This document shows, one piece after another, positions 1 through 7,251 of a stretch of 10,238 nt of DNA. The DNA is taken from NCBI GenBank assembly GCA_959021945.1, contig CAUEYG010000022.1:1-10238 (forward strand). Direction: 5' to 3'. The DNA comes from an uncultured Eubacteriales bacterium. GTDB taxonomy: Bacteria; Bacillota; Clostridia; Peptostreptococcales; Anaerovoracaceae. Made by a program: the position numbers and the translations under genes. How positions within the stretch are numbered: position 1 is the first letter of the stretch; the number at the start of each line of letters is the position of its first letter. Below the pieces are notes generated by a model that was given only the letters and a program-made list of their open reading frames with translations, was not told where the DNA came from and searched no databases.

Positions 1-315
1 CCTGCCAGCTTCCCCCATAGAACCGCCCATAACGGTCACGTCATTGGCATAGGCAAATACAGGTCTGCCGTCTACATTTCCGTAGCCGCAGAGAACGCCT
101 TCATTCCCCAGATCTTTTTTGTTCAGATCAAAATCCGCACAGCGATTTTTGGTCCAGGGCTTTAGCTCGGTATAAGTGCTGCTGTCAAAGAAACCGTCAA
201 TTCTTTCCTCTGCCGTCAACTTTCCGGCTTTGTGCATTTTATCTACTCTTTTGGGATTATTCTTGATTTTTAATGCTTCCCGTTTTTCATGGTATGTCTC
301 ATATATATCTGCCAT
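1..315 (-). CDS. Acyl-CoA carboxylase/decarboxylase carboxyltransferase subunit, N-terminal part (cut by window edge)
   Basis: The 105 residues present start MADIYETYHEKREALK and end in the window-edge stretch TVMGGSMGEAGR. The pattern KLTAEERIDGFFD, then GNEGVLCGYGNVDGRPVFAYANDVTVMGGSMGEA, is typical of the N-terminal half of biotin-dependent carboxyltransferases (PccB, MmdA and relatives), which move a carboxyl group between carboxybiotin and an acyl-CoA in the cytoplasm. The start is supported by GAGGGAG a few bases upstream. It begins 13 bp after the dihydropyrimidinase stop, so it is probably the next gene of the same operon. About 400 residues, including the acyl-CoA-specifying part, lie outside the window. 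I therefore cannot tell propionyl-CoA carboxylase beta from methylmalonyl-CoA decarboxylase alpha. A role in degrading pyrimidine-derived C3/C4 acids is inferred from context only. Confidence 0.85.
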   Translation of the reverse strand, partial: MADIYETYHEKREALKIKNNPKRVDKMHKAGKLTAEERIDGFFDSSTYTELKPWTKNRCADFDLNKKDLGNEGVLCGYGNVDGRPVFAYANDVTVMGGSMGEAGR

Positions 316-328
316 TTTGCTCCCTCTC

Positions 329-1732
329 TTATAGCTTTGGCCCTTTAAAGTCAAGCTTTTTACAGTGAATCAGCTTTCCGTCTCCCCGCTTTCCTAAAAA
401 CCTTCCGTCCTGGAAAACCAGTCTTCCTCTGCTGTAAGTGGCCTGAGGATAACCTTTTAGCTTTACACCTTCCCATATGGTATGGTCCGTATCTCCATGC
501 ATACCGCTGTTTGTAACAGTCACCTCTTTTTTCGGGTCATAAATGACCAGGTCCGCGTCAAGGCCGGGGCAAATAGCTCCTTTCAAATGATCCAGCCCAA
601 AGAGCTTCGCCGGATTTGACGCGCACAGCTCCACAGCTCTGTTCATGGAAATTTTACCTGCCACTGCCTGAGCAAGGACGTATGGATACATGGTTTCAAC
701 CCCTGCACATCCGTTGGGGATCGTTGTAAAGTCACCGGGGCTGCCGTCTTGTTTTAAGATGCCCCAATCCTTCTCCGCCCGTTTAAAAGGACAGTGGTCC
801 GTAGCAATCGTAGTGATGCTCCCGTTTTTGATTCCTCCCCACAGCGCATCTTGGGAATCCTGATTTTTCATAGGAGGGGAACAGACAAAGTCTCTGCCTC
901 TGTCCAGCTTGTAGACTTCATTGGTAAAGTGCAGGTATTGAGGGCAGGTCTCTGCAAAGATGGGATATCCCTGATTCTGAGCCTGGGTCACAGCCTTCAT
1001 TCCCATTTCATCCGCCAGGTGAACAATATAAAGAGGTGCTCCGGCCATCTTTGCCAGGTTAATGGCTCTCACATCCGCCTCCCCTTCTACCATTTCATTT
1101 TTGGACATATAATGCCACCATGCAGAAACTTTTCCTTCACTGAGATACTGTTTTACCAGCAAATCGTTTACATCTTTGTTCTCTGCATGAACTCCCACTA
1201 AAGCCCCTATCTCTTTGGATTTCTGCAGCACTTTATAAAAAGCACCGTCATCAACTCCAAAATCATATACCATATACACTTTAAAAGAAGGTATTCCGTA
1301 TTCCACAGCCTCTTCCATGGAGTCCAGCAAGGCCTGTGTAGATACATCGCCTACTCCAATGTGAAAAGAGTAGTCCACCGCTGCGTCTTTAGCGGCCATT
1401 GCATCCCTTCGCCTTACTGCATCCAGCATCCTTTCGCCTGCCGCCTGCTGGGCAAAATCAAAGACAGTTGTAGTACCGCCGCAGGCTGCGGATCTGGTCC
1501 CTGCATAGTAATCGTCAGAGGAGATGGTTCCCCCGAAAGCCAAAGCCAGATGCGTGTGTCCGTCAATAGCTCCGGGGAGAACAAATTTATCCTGGGCATC
1601 TACTACTGTTGTAAAGTCAGCCTCGTGAAAGCAAGTGCCTATCCCTGCGATCTTACCCTTATCAACGGCAATATCCGCCTGATACGTTTCAGAAGCTGTG
1701 ACAATTTTTCCGTTTTTTATTAATAGATCCAT
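329..1732 (-). CDS. hydA: Dihydropyrimidinase (D-hydantoinase family, cyclic amidohydrolase)
   Basis: A 467-residue cytoplasmic amidohydrolase of normal length for the family. It hydrolyses 5,6-dihydrouracil or dihydrothymine to the N-carbamoyl-beta-amino acid, step two of reductive pyrimidine breakdown. From the ATG at 1732 the binuclear metal site is complete: H59 and H61 (GAIDGHTH), K151 as the lysine expected to be carboxylated (SFKVYM), H182 (VHAEN), H238 (IVHLA) and D312 (ATDHCPF). Y156 and the SPPMK and IPNGCAGVE segments match substrate-contact regions of the family. A TTG ten codons upstream is open, but the ATG at 1732 has AAGGGG seven bases before it and is preferred. It follows preA by 22 bp and precedes a carboxyltransferase by 13 bp. 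The preTA neighbours argue for dihydropyrimidines rather than synthetic hydantoins as the natural substrate. Confidence 0.93.
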   Translation of the reverse strand: MDLLIKNGKIVTASETYQADIAVDKGKIAGIGTCFHEADFTTVVDAQDKFVLPGAIDGHTHLALAFGGTISSDDYYAGTRSAACGGTTTVFDFAQQAAGERMLDAVRRRDAMAAKDAAVDYSFHIGVGDVSTQALLDSMEEAVEYGIPSFKVYMVYDFGVDDGAFYKVLQKSKEIGALVGVHAENKDVNDLLVKQYLSEGKVSAWWHYMSKNEMVEGEADVRAINLAKMAGAPLYIVHLADEMGMKAVTQAQNQGYPIFAETCPQYLHFTNEVYKLDRGRDFVCSPPMKNQDSQDALWGGIKNGSITTIATDHCPFKRAEKDWGILKQDGSPGDFTTIPNGCAGVETMYPYVLAQAVAGKISMNRAVELCASNPAKLFGLDHLKGAICPGLDADLVIYDPKKEVTVTNSGMHGDTDHTIWEGVKLKGYPQATYSRGRLVFQDGRFLGKRGDGKLIHCKKLDFKGPKL

Positions 1733-1739
1733 GATCAAT

Positions 1740-1745
1740 CCCCTT
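1740..1745 (-). promoter_or_regulatory. Ribosome binding site that decides the dihydropyrimidinase start
   Basis: AAGGGG lies seven bases before the ATG at 1732-1730. The alternative TTG at 1762-1760 lies upstream of this site and inside the end of preA, so the ATG is the better start. A second purine-rich element, AAGGAG, occurs at 1754-1749, further from the start. Confidence 0.65.
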
Positions 1746-1754
1746 ATTTTCTCC

Positions 1755-3011
1755 TTATTCAAAGTGTGTTCTCAGAGTCAGATCCTGAGACTCGCAGCCC
1801 GGTCTCCATTCCAGCTCTCCCGGCATAATGCAATCCTGCACTGGACAGACCTTCTGACAAAGATGACATCCCACACAGTGATCTTTGTCCAGTTCCGGCC
1901 TTCTCTTTTCTTCATTCCATTTAATAGCTTGATGTGCTCCGTCAAAGCAGGACACATAACATCTGCCGCATCCCACGCATTTTTCCTCATCAAAGTTTGG
2001 ATACAATTTATAGCTTCTGGTCAGCTCTGATGGAGAGACAATGTTAGGCAGGGCCTTTCCTACCAATTCGTCTAGGCTGTTAAATCCCTTTTCCGCCATG
2101 TAGTGCTGCATGCCGGAAATCATATCTTCTACAATGCGATATCCGTATTCCATGATAGAAGTTGTAACCTGCAAGTTTCTTGCACCTACCAGAAGGAAAT
2201 CCAGCGCATCGGACCAGGTATAAATGCCGCCTACCCCGGAAATAGGCACATTTTTCAAATCAGGACAGTTCCCCAGCTCTGTTAAAAAGCGCAGGGCAAT
2301 GGGTTTTACTGCTGCTCCTGAAAAGCCGGAAATGGCTGACTGACCGTTTATAACAGGCTGAGTTGTAAAGAGGTCGTGATCCAGGTCAATAACAGATTTC
2401 ACAGTGTTAATGGCGGAAAGGCCGGTTGCGCCGCCTTTCATTGCTGCCAGAGCCGGCGGGATCATATTCGTTACGTTAGGCGTCATCTTGGCAATGACCG
2501 GAAGCTTTGTCCCACTCACGGCTGCTCTTGTAAAGGATTCTACCAAGTCTGGATTTGTTCCTACGTCAGATCCCATATTTTCCCGTCCCATATGGGGACA
2601 GGACAAGTTAATTTCAATTGCATCTGCATCTCCCTGTTCTGCGTAGCTGCACAGCAGTTTCCAGTCTTCTTCCGTCTGTCCCATAAAGGAAGCGATTACA
2701 ATGTGGTCTGGATAATCCCTCTTTAATCTTCTCATATGCTCCAGATTTTCTTCCAATGTGTTTTGAGATGCATGCTCGCAGTTTTTAAAGCCGGTCCACG
2801 GTTCTCCTGCATTTCCATAGCTGCCGAAAATAGGTGATATCTCATTTTCCTTCCACAGGTCAATGGTCTTGTAATAAACGCCTCCCCATCCTGCCTCAAA
2901 GCATTTTGAGATCATATCATAGTTGTTGCCTACCGGGGACGAGGAAAGGAAAAATGGGTTTTTGCATGTAATCCCCGCAAATTCGATTGATAAATCTTTT
3001 TTCACTGCCAT
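1755..3011 (-). CDS. preA: NAD-dependent dihydropyrimidine dehydrogenase subunit PreA
   Basis: A 418-residue FMN/4Fe-4S subunit that reduces uracil or thymine to the 5,6-dihydro compound. Residues ~1-310 form a dihydroorotate-dehydrogenase-like TIM barrel: LSSSPVGN near the start, GFKN, EINLSCPH with N135 and C138 equivalent to the substrate-binding Asn and catalytic Cys of mammalian DPD, AKMTPNVT, SAINTVKS, and SGVGGI/LQVTT at the phosphate-binding end. Two ferredoxin clusters follow: C345-C348-C351-C355 (CVGCGRCYVSC) and C379-C382-C385-C389 (CVGCHLCQKVCP). By recollection the whole chain resembles E. coli PreA/YeiA closely, including MGSDVG and FDGAHQAI. The ATG overlaps the preT stop by one base (TAATG), which indicates translational coupling of a two-subunit enzyme. 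Such enzymes are also known to reduce 5-fluorouracil. Confidence 0.96.
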   Translation of the reverse strand: MAVKKDLSIEFAGITCKNPFFLSSSPVGNNYDMISKCFEAGWGGVYYKTIDLWKENEISPIFGSYGNAGEPWTGFKNCEHASQNTLEENLEHMRRLKRDYPDHIVIASFMGQTEEDWKLLCSYAEQGDADAIEINLSCPHMGRENMGSDVGTNPDLVESFTRAAVSGTKLPVIAKMTPNVTNMIPPALAAMKGGATGLSAINTVKSVIDLDHDLFTTQPVINGQSAISGFSGAAVKPIALRFLTELGNCPDLKNVPISGVGGIYTWSDALDFLLVGARNLQVTTSIMEYGYRIVEDMISGMQHYMAEKGFNSLDELVGKALPNIVSPSELTRSYKLYPNFDEEKCVGCGRCYVSCFDGAHQAIKWNEEKRRPELDKDHCVGCHLCQKVCPVQDCIMPGELEWRPGCESQDLTLRTHFE

Positions 3012-4231
3012 TATTTCACACCTGCTTCCTTTTCAAGATATTCCATCATAGCTGCTGCGGCTTCTTTTCCTTCTGCCACTGCTTCTACTACTGTTTTTCC
3101 GCCATTAACAAGATCTCCTCCTTTAAAGACGCCTTCCGCATCCAGATCTCCCATTTCCTGGGCAGTCTGTCCAATGGCAAATACAATGGTATCTGCTTTT
3201 ACGGTTGCCTGAGATTCTCCGTCTCTTCCTTTAAACCGAACAAAATCTACATTTCCGTCTTTTGTAAGGATTTCCTCTGGGGCGAATTCTGTTGTAATAG
3301 TCACACCCATTTCCTGGACGTATTTTATTTCTGCCATTTCTGCCGGCGCTTCTTCTATGGTTCTCCTGTAATAGATCATGACTTTTTCTGCGCCGGCCAG
3401 TTTGGCTGTTGCCGCACAGTCCATAGCCACATCTCCGCCTCCGATGACAATGACTTTATTCCCTGTAACAGCTTGTCCGTCTGTTTCTTTTGCCTGTTTC
3501 AAATAGTCCAGAGCATAATGCACGCCTTTGGCCTCCATGCCCGGAAGGTCCATTTTTTTCATTCCCCAAAGACCTGTTCCCACAAAGACAGCATCATATC
3601 CTTTGGCTTTCAGTTCATCAATTGATGTTACCTTTTTTCCCAGTTCAAAAGTAACGCCCAGTTCTTTAATCAGGTGAATGTCCCAATCCACCATCTCCTG
3701 AGGCAGTCTGGAAGGAATAATTCCATAAGTCAGCATTCCTCCTGCTTTCTTTTGCTCATCAAAGATGGTTACATCATATCCGTTCTGGGCCAGTAGGGAT
3801 GCAGCGGCCAGAGAGGCAGGTCCTGCTCCGATGCAGGCAACTTTTCCTGCCCTTTTTTCATCCGGGGCCTCTACATTTCGCATGTCAAAGGCTTTCTCCT
3901 GTTCCACTAAAAAGGTCTGAATACGTCCGATTTCAATAGGTTTATCAATGCCGCAGCGGCTGCATGCTTCTTGGCAGAGCTGATCGTACGGGCAGATCAT
4001 GGCGCAGCTGCCTCCAAGTGGATTGTTTTTTCTGATGGTTTCTGCCGCTCCTTTTACATTATTAAATTTCAGGGAACGGATAAATTTGGCAGGGTCGGTT
4101 CCTGCCGGACATGCTTTGCTGCACGGTGCGTCATGACAGATCAGGCATCTCCTCGCTTCTTCTCTGGCAGTCCTCAGGTTATAACTCTGTACTGCCTTTT
4201 CCAGATACTCTTTTTTCAAAACCTTACTCAA
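3011..4231 (-). CDS. preT: NAD-dependent dihydropyrimidine dehydrogenase subunit PreT (GltD-like FAD/FeS flavoprotein)
   Basis: A flavoprotein that passes electrons from a nicotinamide nucleotide through FAD and FeS clusters to PreA. Numbering from the upstream GTG at 4240, the N-terminal domain has C32, C35, C40, C44 (CLICHDAPCSKAC) and C79, C83, C89, C93. Q108 in PIEIGRIQ aligns with the unusual Gln cluster ligand of mammalian DPD. The FAD Rossmann motif is IGAGPASLAAA (~137-147). The nucleotide-binding motif is VIGGGDVAMD (~265-274), with YYRRT after it. The C-terminus has the AIGQ / GDLVNGGKTVVEAVAEGKEAA FAD segment. I place the start at the TTG at 4231 (406 residues) because AGGAG sits eight bases before it. 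The GTG three codons upstream begins with the last G of that same AGGAG. The gene lies 19 bp after the M20 gene and overlaps preA. Confidence 0.94.
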   Translation of the reverse strand: MSKVLKKEYLEKAVQSYNLRTAREEARRCLICHDAPCSKACPAGTDPAKFIRSLKFNNVKGAAETIRKNNPLGGSCAMICPYDQLCQEACSRCGIDKPIEIGRIQTFLVEQEKAFDMRNVEAPDEKRAGKVACIGAGPASLAAASLLAQNGYDVTIFDEQKKAGGMLTYGIIPSRLPQEMVDWDIHLIKELGVTFELGKKVTSIDELKAKGYDAVFVGTGLWGMKKMDLPGMEAKGVHYALDYLKQAKETDGQAVTGNKVIVIGGGDVAMDCAATAKLAGAEKVMIYYRRTIEEAPAEMAEIKYVQEMGVTITTEFAPEEILTKDGNVDFVRFKGRDGESQATVKADTIVFAIGQTAQEMGDLDAEGVFKGGDLVNGGKTVVEAVAEGKEAAAAMMEYLEKEAGVK

Positions 4232-4239
4232 TGTTTTCA

Positions 4240-4244
4240 CTCCT
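4240..4244 (-). promoter_or_regulatory. Ribosome binding site that decides the preT start
   Basis: On the minus strand AGGAG at 4244-4240 is followed by eight bases and then TTG at 4231-4229. The competing GTG at 4240-4238 shares its first base with this site, so the ribosome cannot use this AGGAG for the GTG. Only a weak AAGAAG further upstream could serve the GTG. Confidence 0.6.
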
Positions 4245-4250
4245 ATCTTC

Positions 4251-5582
4251 TTAAAAATCTAATGCTTTAAAGTCTTCTTTCTTCATTTCGCCTGCCTTTA
4301 GGAAAATGGATGCATTTCCGGCCATAGCCTTTTCAATAAAGTCTGTCCTGCATTTATCATAAGGCGTATGGGCAAATTGTTCCTGCATAGCAGAATATCC
4401 AATGGTTGGCTTTCTGTAATGTCCGGCAGTAACCGCAGCATCTGTAGCAAAGGACCAATAGCCGTATTTAACAGGCTGCCCTACTGATTCCAAGGCTTGG
4501 GCGCATGCCTGGGTAAAAGGATGTTCCTTTTTGATCTTCCAGGCTTCCGTAAATTTGTACCCCTTCATCACTTCTCCTGTATAGCAGGTGTCCACACATG
4601 GTTTTACCTGTATATCAGCCCGGAATTCAGGGTCCTCAGCAGCGATTTCATCAAGAACGGTCTGCAGGATCTTCATGGCGCTCTCTTCTGTCTCTCCGAT
4701 CATAGTTCTTCTGTCGTAGGACAGGAAGCACTGGTCCGGAACAATGGAAAGGGCCCCTGGAGAGCATTCTATGATATTAAGTGAAATAGACGCAGGTTCC
4801 ACTTCACCGTCAGGATCTTTTGGAAGGCTTGGAATGACTTGGGTGCGAATTTTCTCAATCACCGGAATCGCCTTGTAAATGGCATTAATTCCGTTCTGCG
4901 GACAGCTGCCGTGGCTGGTCCTGCCGTATACTGTGATCAGATATTCGATCCTGCCTCTGTGGCCTAAATAAAGGTTCAGGCTGGTAGCATCTGATGCAAC
5001 CATCGCGTCAAAATCCAGGCCTCTCTCTGGAAAGGTCTCTGCAATGAGACGGCGTGTACCTCCATTTTGCCCAGATTCTTCATGTACCACACCTGTATAC
5101 ATAAAGTTTCCTTTAATGGGTACTCCCTTTTCCCGCAGCTTTAACAAAATTGCACCTGCGTAAATCTGAAAGCCATGTCCGCTCTTTACATCAGAGGCTC
5201 CTCTTCCATGGATGCATTCCACCATTTCCTTGGCAGTTCTGTCTGCATTGTCACATTGACAGATGTCAATCTTTCCTCCGTATGGATCATAGCCTTCCCA
5301 ATTGTTGGGATCTCCCGGCGCCACATGGTCCATATGAGAATTATACATGATCGTAGGGCCTTCCTCGTCGCCTTTGATGATGCCGATTACATTTCCATAT
5401 TTGTCGCGGCTCACATCATCGTATCCCAGCTTTTCCATTTCCCCTATGAGGATTTCTGTAAGCTTATATTCATCCCCGCTAATGGAAGGAGTCTGTATTA
5501 ATTTTTGGATAAACTCAATGCAGTCGTTCTTCAGGTCTTTTGCAATTTCATTGATTAGATTATATGTTTTTTCATCGTACAT
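4251..5582 (-). CDS. YgeY-like M20 family metallohydrolase, candidate N-carbamoyl-beta-alanine amidohydrolase
   Basis: A 443-residue cytoplasmic zinc hydrolase with the full M20 site: H83 and D85 (NSHMDHV), D131 (GRGASDVKSG), the E168/E169 pair (VVHEES, base and ligand), D198 (VASDAT) and H405 (FAHTP). The lid-domain segment YLGHRGRIEYLITVYGRTSHGSCPQNGINAIYK recalls E. coli YgeY (selenium/purine-linked clusters) more than HyuC or AllC ureidohydrolases. An extra stretch at ~104-123 carrying C108, C110 and C123 is absent from E. coli YgeY as I remember it. It sits between the NCS1 transporter (33 bp upstream) and preT, in a cluster with steps one and two of pyrimidine catabolism but no nitrilase-type or HyuC-type enzyme in view. 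Decarbamoylation of N-carbamoyl-beta-alanine is therefore a positional inference. A peptidase or other amidohydrolase role is not excluded. AAGGAGG precedes the ATG by about 12 bases, slightly long. Confidence 0.82.
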   Translation of the reverse strand: MYDEKTYNLINEIAKDLKNDCIEFIQKLIQTPSISGDEYKLTEILIGEMEKLGYDDVSRDKYGNVIGIIKGDEEGPTIMYNSHMDHVAPGDPNNWEGYDPYGGKIDICQCDNADRTAKEMVECIHGRGASDVKSGHGFQIYAGAILLKLREKGVPIKGNFMYTGVVHEESGQNGGTRRLIAETFPERGLDFDAMVASDATSLNLYLGHRGRIEYLITVYGRTSHGSCPQNGINAIYKAIPVIEKIRTQVIPSLPKDPDGEVEPASISLNIIECSPGALSIVPDQCFLSYDRRTMIGETEESAMKILQTVLDEIAAEDPEFRADIQVKPCVDTCYTGEVMKGYKFTEAWKIKKEHPFTQACAQALESVGQPVKYGYWSFATDAAVTAGHYRKPTIGYSAMQEQFAHTPYDKCRTDFIEKAMAGNASIFLKAGEMKKEDFKALDF

Positions 5583-5615
5583 TTTGTGGCTGCGCCTCCT
5601 TTTGTCAGCAGATCG

Positions 5616-7151
5616 TTACGCTGCTTTTGTTGTCTTTGTGATGTTTTTAAACTGTTCTTCTGAAACATAAGATTTCTTTTCGCTCTTCATCAAGATAATG
5701 TATAGAACAAAAGCGATGATAAATCCGGTTACATAGCTGTTGGCATCCATCCATCTGGTTATTTCTCCTCCTATTCCAAACTTGCCTAAGAGCGGTATGG
5801 AAAAGGCCAGGACCCAAGATATAATAGCTCTTAGATTCCACCCTTTGTTATAGGTGTACCGGTCGTCTTTTTCGTCATAGAGAGCCTTCACATTGATTCT
5901 CTTTTTCTTTACTACGAAATAGTCTGCCACCAGAATTGCTGCTACAGGTCCTAAGATGGTTCCGCAGGTTCCCAGCCATGTGAACATAAAGGCTCCTGCG
6001 TCACCGTACATCCACCATGGCCGATATACGATGCATAAAATACAAGTGATGATAATTCCCACCTTGTAGCTGATTTTCTTCGGCGCTAGGTTTGCAAACC
6101 CATTTGCCGGAGCTACTACGTTTGCAGCCATATTGGTGGTAAGGGTTCCGATAATAATACCGATTGAAACAACTAGCAAAATCAACTTGTTATTCAAGTG
6201 GAGCAAAACAGCAGTAGGGTCAAATTCCGCCTTTCCGTAAACCACTTCTGTCACCTTGGCAAACATGGCTCCAATGGTAGCCAGAGCAATGACGGAAATA
6301 GGCATAGCATACAGCTGTCCTCTGAATTGAGCTTTTTGTGATTTGGCATATCTTGAAAAATCGGGAATATTCAGAGCCAGGGTTGCCCATACTGCAATAT
6401 TGCTTGTAATTCCTGCCAGGAACACATATACAAATCCGCCGTTGGCCTCCAATTTATCCGGTTCGTTTCCTGCAAGAAACATATCAGCAACTGACATGCC
6501 ATTGTCACTGCCCAGGGAAATGATCCAGAAAATAAATCCAATACAAAGTACGACCAGAATTGGACTTCCCACAGCTTCCAGCCATTTGATGCCTTCAGAG
6601 CCTTTGAGCCCAAGCAGCAAAGTCACTACTAAGAACAGAGCAAATCCAATGAATCTTCCTGTTCCGTTGGTATCCCAGCTGCTGCTGAAAAGTGAAATAA
6701 TGGAGGAAAATGCTGCGCCGCCTACCCAGCACTGTACTGCGCACCAGCCGGCTGCTACAATGGCTCTCATCAAGGATGGCAGATGAGATCCGATTCTTCC
6801 AAAGGAAATTCTTGCAAACACAGGGAACGGTATGCCATATCTCGTCCCTGCGTGGGAGTTTAGCTGCATAGGAATCAATACGATCAAATTTCCGATGGCC
6901 ACGTTGATCAATGCCGGGATGGGGCCCATGCCTAAAGCGATTAACGCCGCCGCGTAGGAAAATCCTGTGATGCAGATAACCATACCTACCCACAACATAC
7001 CGATATGATACGTGTTCCAGGTCCTCTCTGTTGATGATGTGGGGATCAAATCTTCGTTCATATACTTGGAGTCTGTTAATTCTTTCAGGGTATCTTCTGT
7101 TAGTTCAAACAGCCCTTCTCTAAATTCTGTCTGTGTATACTTGTCTTCCAT
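5616..7151 (-). CDS. NCS1 family nucleobase/allantoin-type cation symporter, probable uracil/thymine importer
   Basis: A 511-residue integral membrane protein with about 12 hydrophobic segments, normal for nucleobase:cation symporter-1 (Mhp1, PucI, FurE-type) proteins. Family marks are the cytoplasmic N-terminal NEDLIPTSSTERTW (~32-45), GTRYGIPFPVFARISFG (~102-118), AAGWCAVQCWVGGAAF (~133-148, with W136 and Q140 in the substrate-site helix), NIPDFSRYAK (~261-270), TTNMAANVVAPANGFANL (~338-355) and GPVAAILVADYFVVKKK (~401-417). It is the first gene after the sigma-54 promoter and has a good AGGAG before the ATG. As the lead gene of a preTA/dihydropyrimidinase operon it most likely brings in uracil or thymine with Na+ or H+. 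NCS1 specificity cannot be read from sequence alone, so allantoin, hydantoin, dihydrouracil or cytosine remain possible. Confidence 0.92.
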   Translation of the reverse strand: MEDKYTQTEFREGLFELTEDTLKELTDSKYMNEDLIPTSSTERTWNTYHIGMLWVGMVICITGFSYAAALIALGMGPIPALINVAIGNLIVLIPMQLNSHAGTRYGIPFPVFARISFGRIGSHLPSLMRAIVAAGWCAVQCWVGGAAFSSIISLFSSSWDTNGTGRFIGFALFLVVTLLLGLKGSEGIKWLEAVGSPILVVLCIGFIFWIISLGSDNGMSVADMFLAGNEPDKLEANGGFVYVFLAGITSNIAVWATLALNIPDFSRYAKSQKAQFRGQLYAMPISVIALATIGAMFAKVTEVVYGKAEFDPTAVLLHLNNKLILLVVSIGIIIGTLTTNMAANVVAPANGFANLAPKKISYKVGIIITCILCIVYRPWWMYGDAGAFMFTWLGTCGTILGPVAAILVADYFVVKKKRINVKALYDEKDDRYTYNKGWNLRAIISWVLAFSIPLLGKFGIGGEITRWMDANSYVTGFIIAFVLYIILMKSEKKSYVSEEQFKNITKTTKAA

Positions 7152-7167
7152 TTTTTCTCCTAACCGT

Positions 7168-7185
7168 CAATTGTGTTTTCAATTG
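7168..7185 (-). repeat. CAATTG inverted repeat in the transporter leader
   Basis: Two CAATTG hexamers (7168-7173 and 7180-7185) are separated by six bases. In the transcript they could form a 6-bp AU-rich stem ending 16 bases before the transporter ATG, just upstream of its AGGAG. The stem is weak and may be chance. Confidence 0.3.
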
Positions 7186-7197
7186 TACTCGCATCCT

Positions 7198-7218
7198 TCA
7201 CTCAAACGTTTTTTTCAT
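7198..7218 (-). CDS. Possible 6-codon upstream ORF in the transporter leader (MKKTFE)
   Basis: On the minus strand ATG AAA AAA ACG TTT GAG TGA is preceded by GGGAGG (7231-7226) with an ideal seven-base spacer. It ends 46 bases before the transporter start and lies wholly within the leader predicted from the sigma-54 promoter. The peptide matches nothing I recognise and has no run of a regulatory amino acid. The ribosome binding site is as good as those of the real genes. It may be a translated leader that affects transporter expression, or a chance ORF. Confidence 0.35.
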   Translation of the reverse strand: MKKTFE

Positions 7219-7251
7219 GATTCCGCCTCCCTAGTCTGTCATGCAAAGTAT

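Noticed and set aside
1733..1762. TTG start at 1762 for dihydropyrimidinase, adding MNKEKIRGLI
   Set aside because: The extension overlaps the end of preA and contains the ribosome binding site of the ATG at 1732. The family normally begins with a short strand like MDLLIKNG.
2550..2610. PreA has Val in MGSDVG where mammalian DPD has a Cys (GLACG), which could suggest a lost catalytic residue
   Set aside because: The catalytic Cys of DPD aligns with C138 in NLSCPH, which is present. MGSDVG is also found in E. coli PreA as I remember it.
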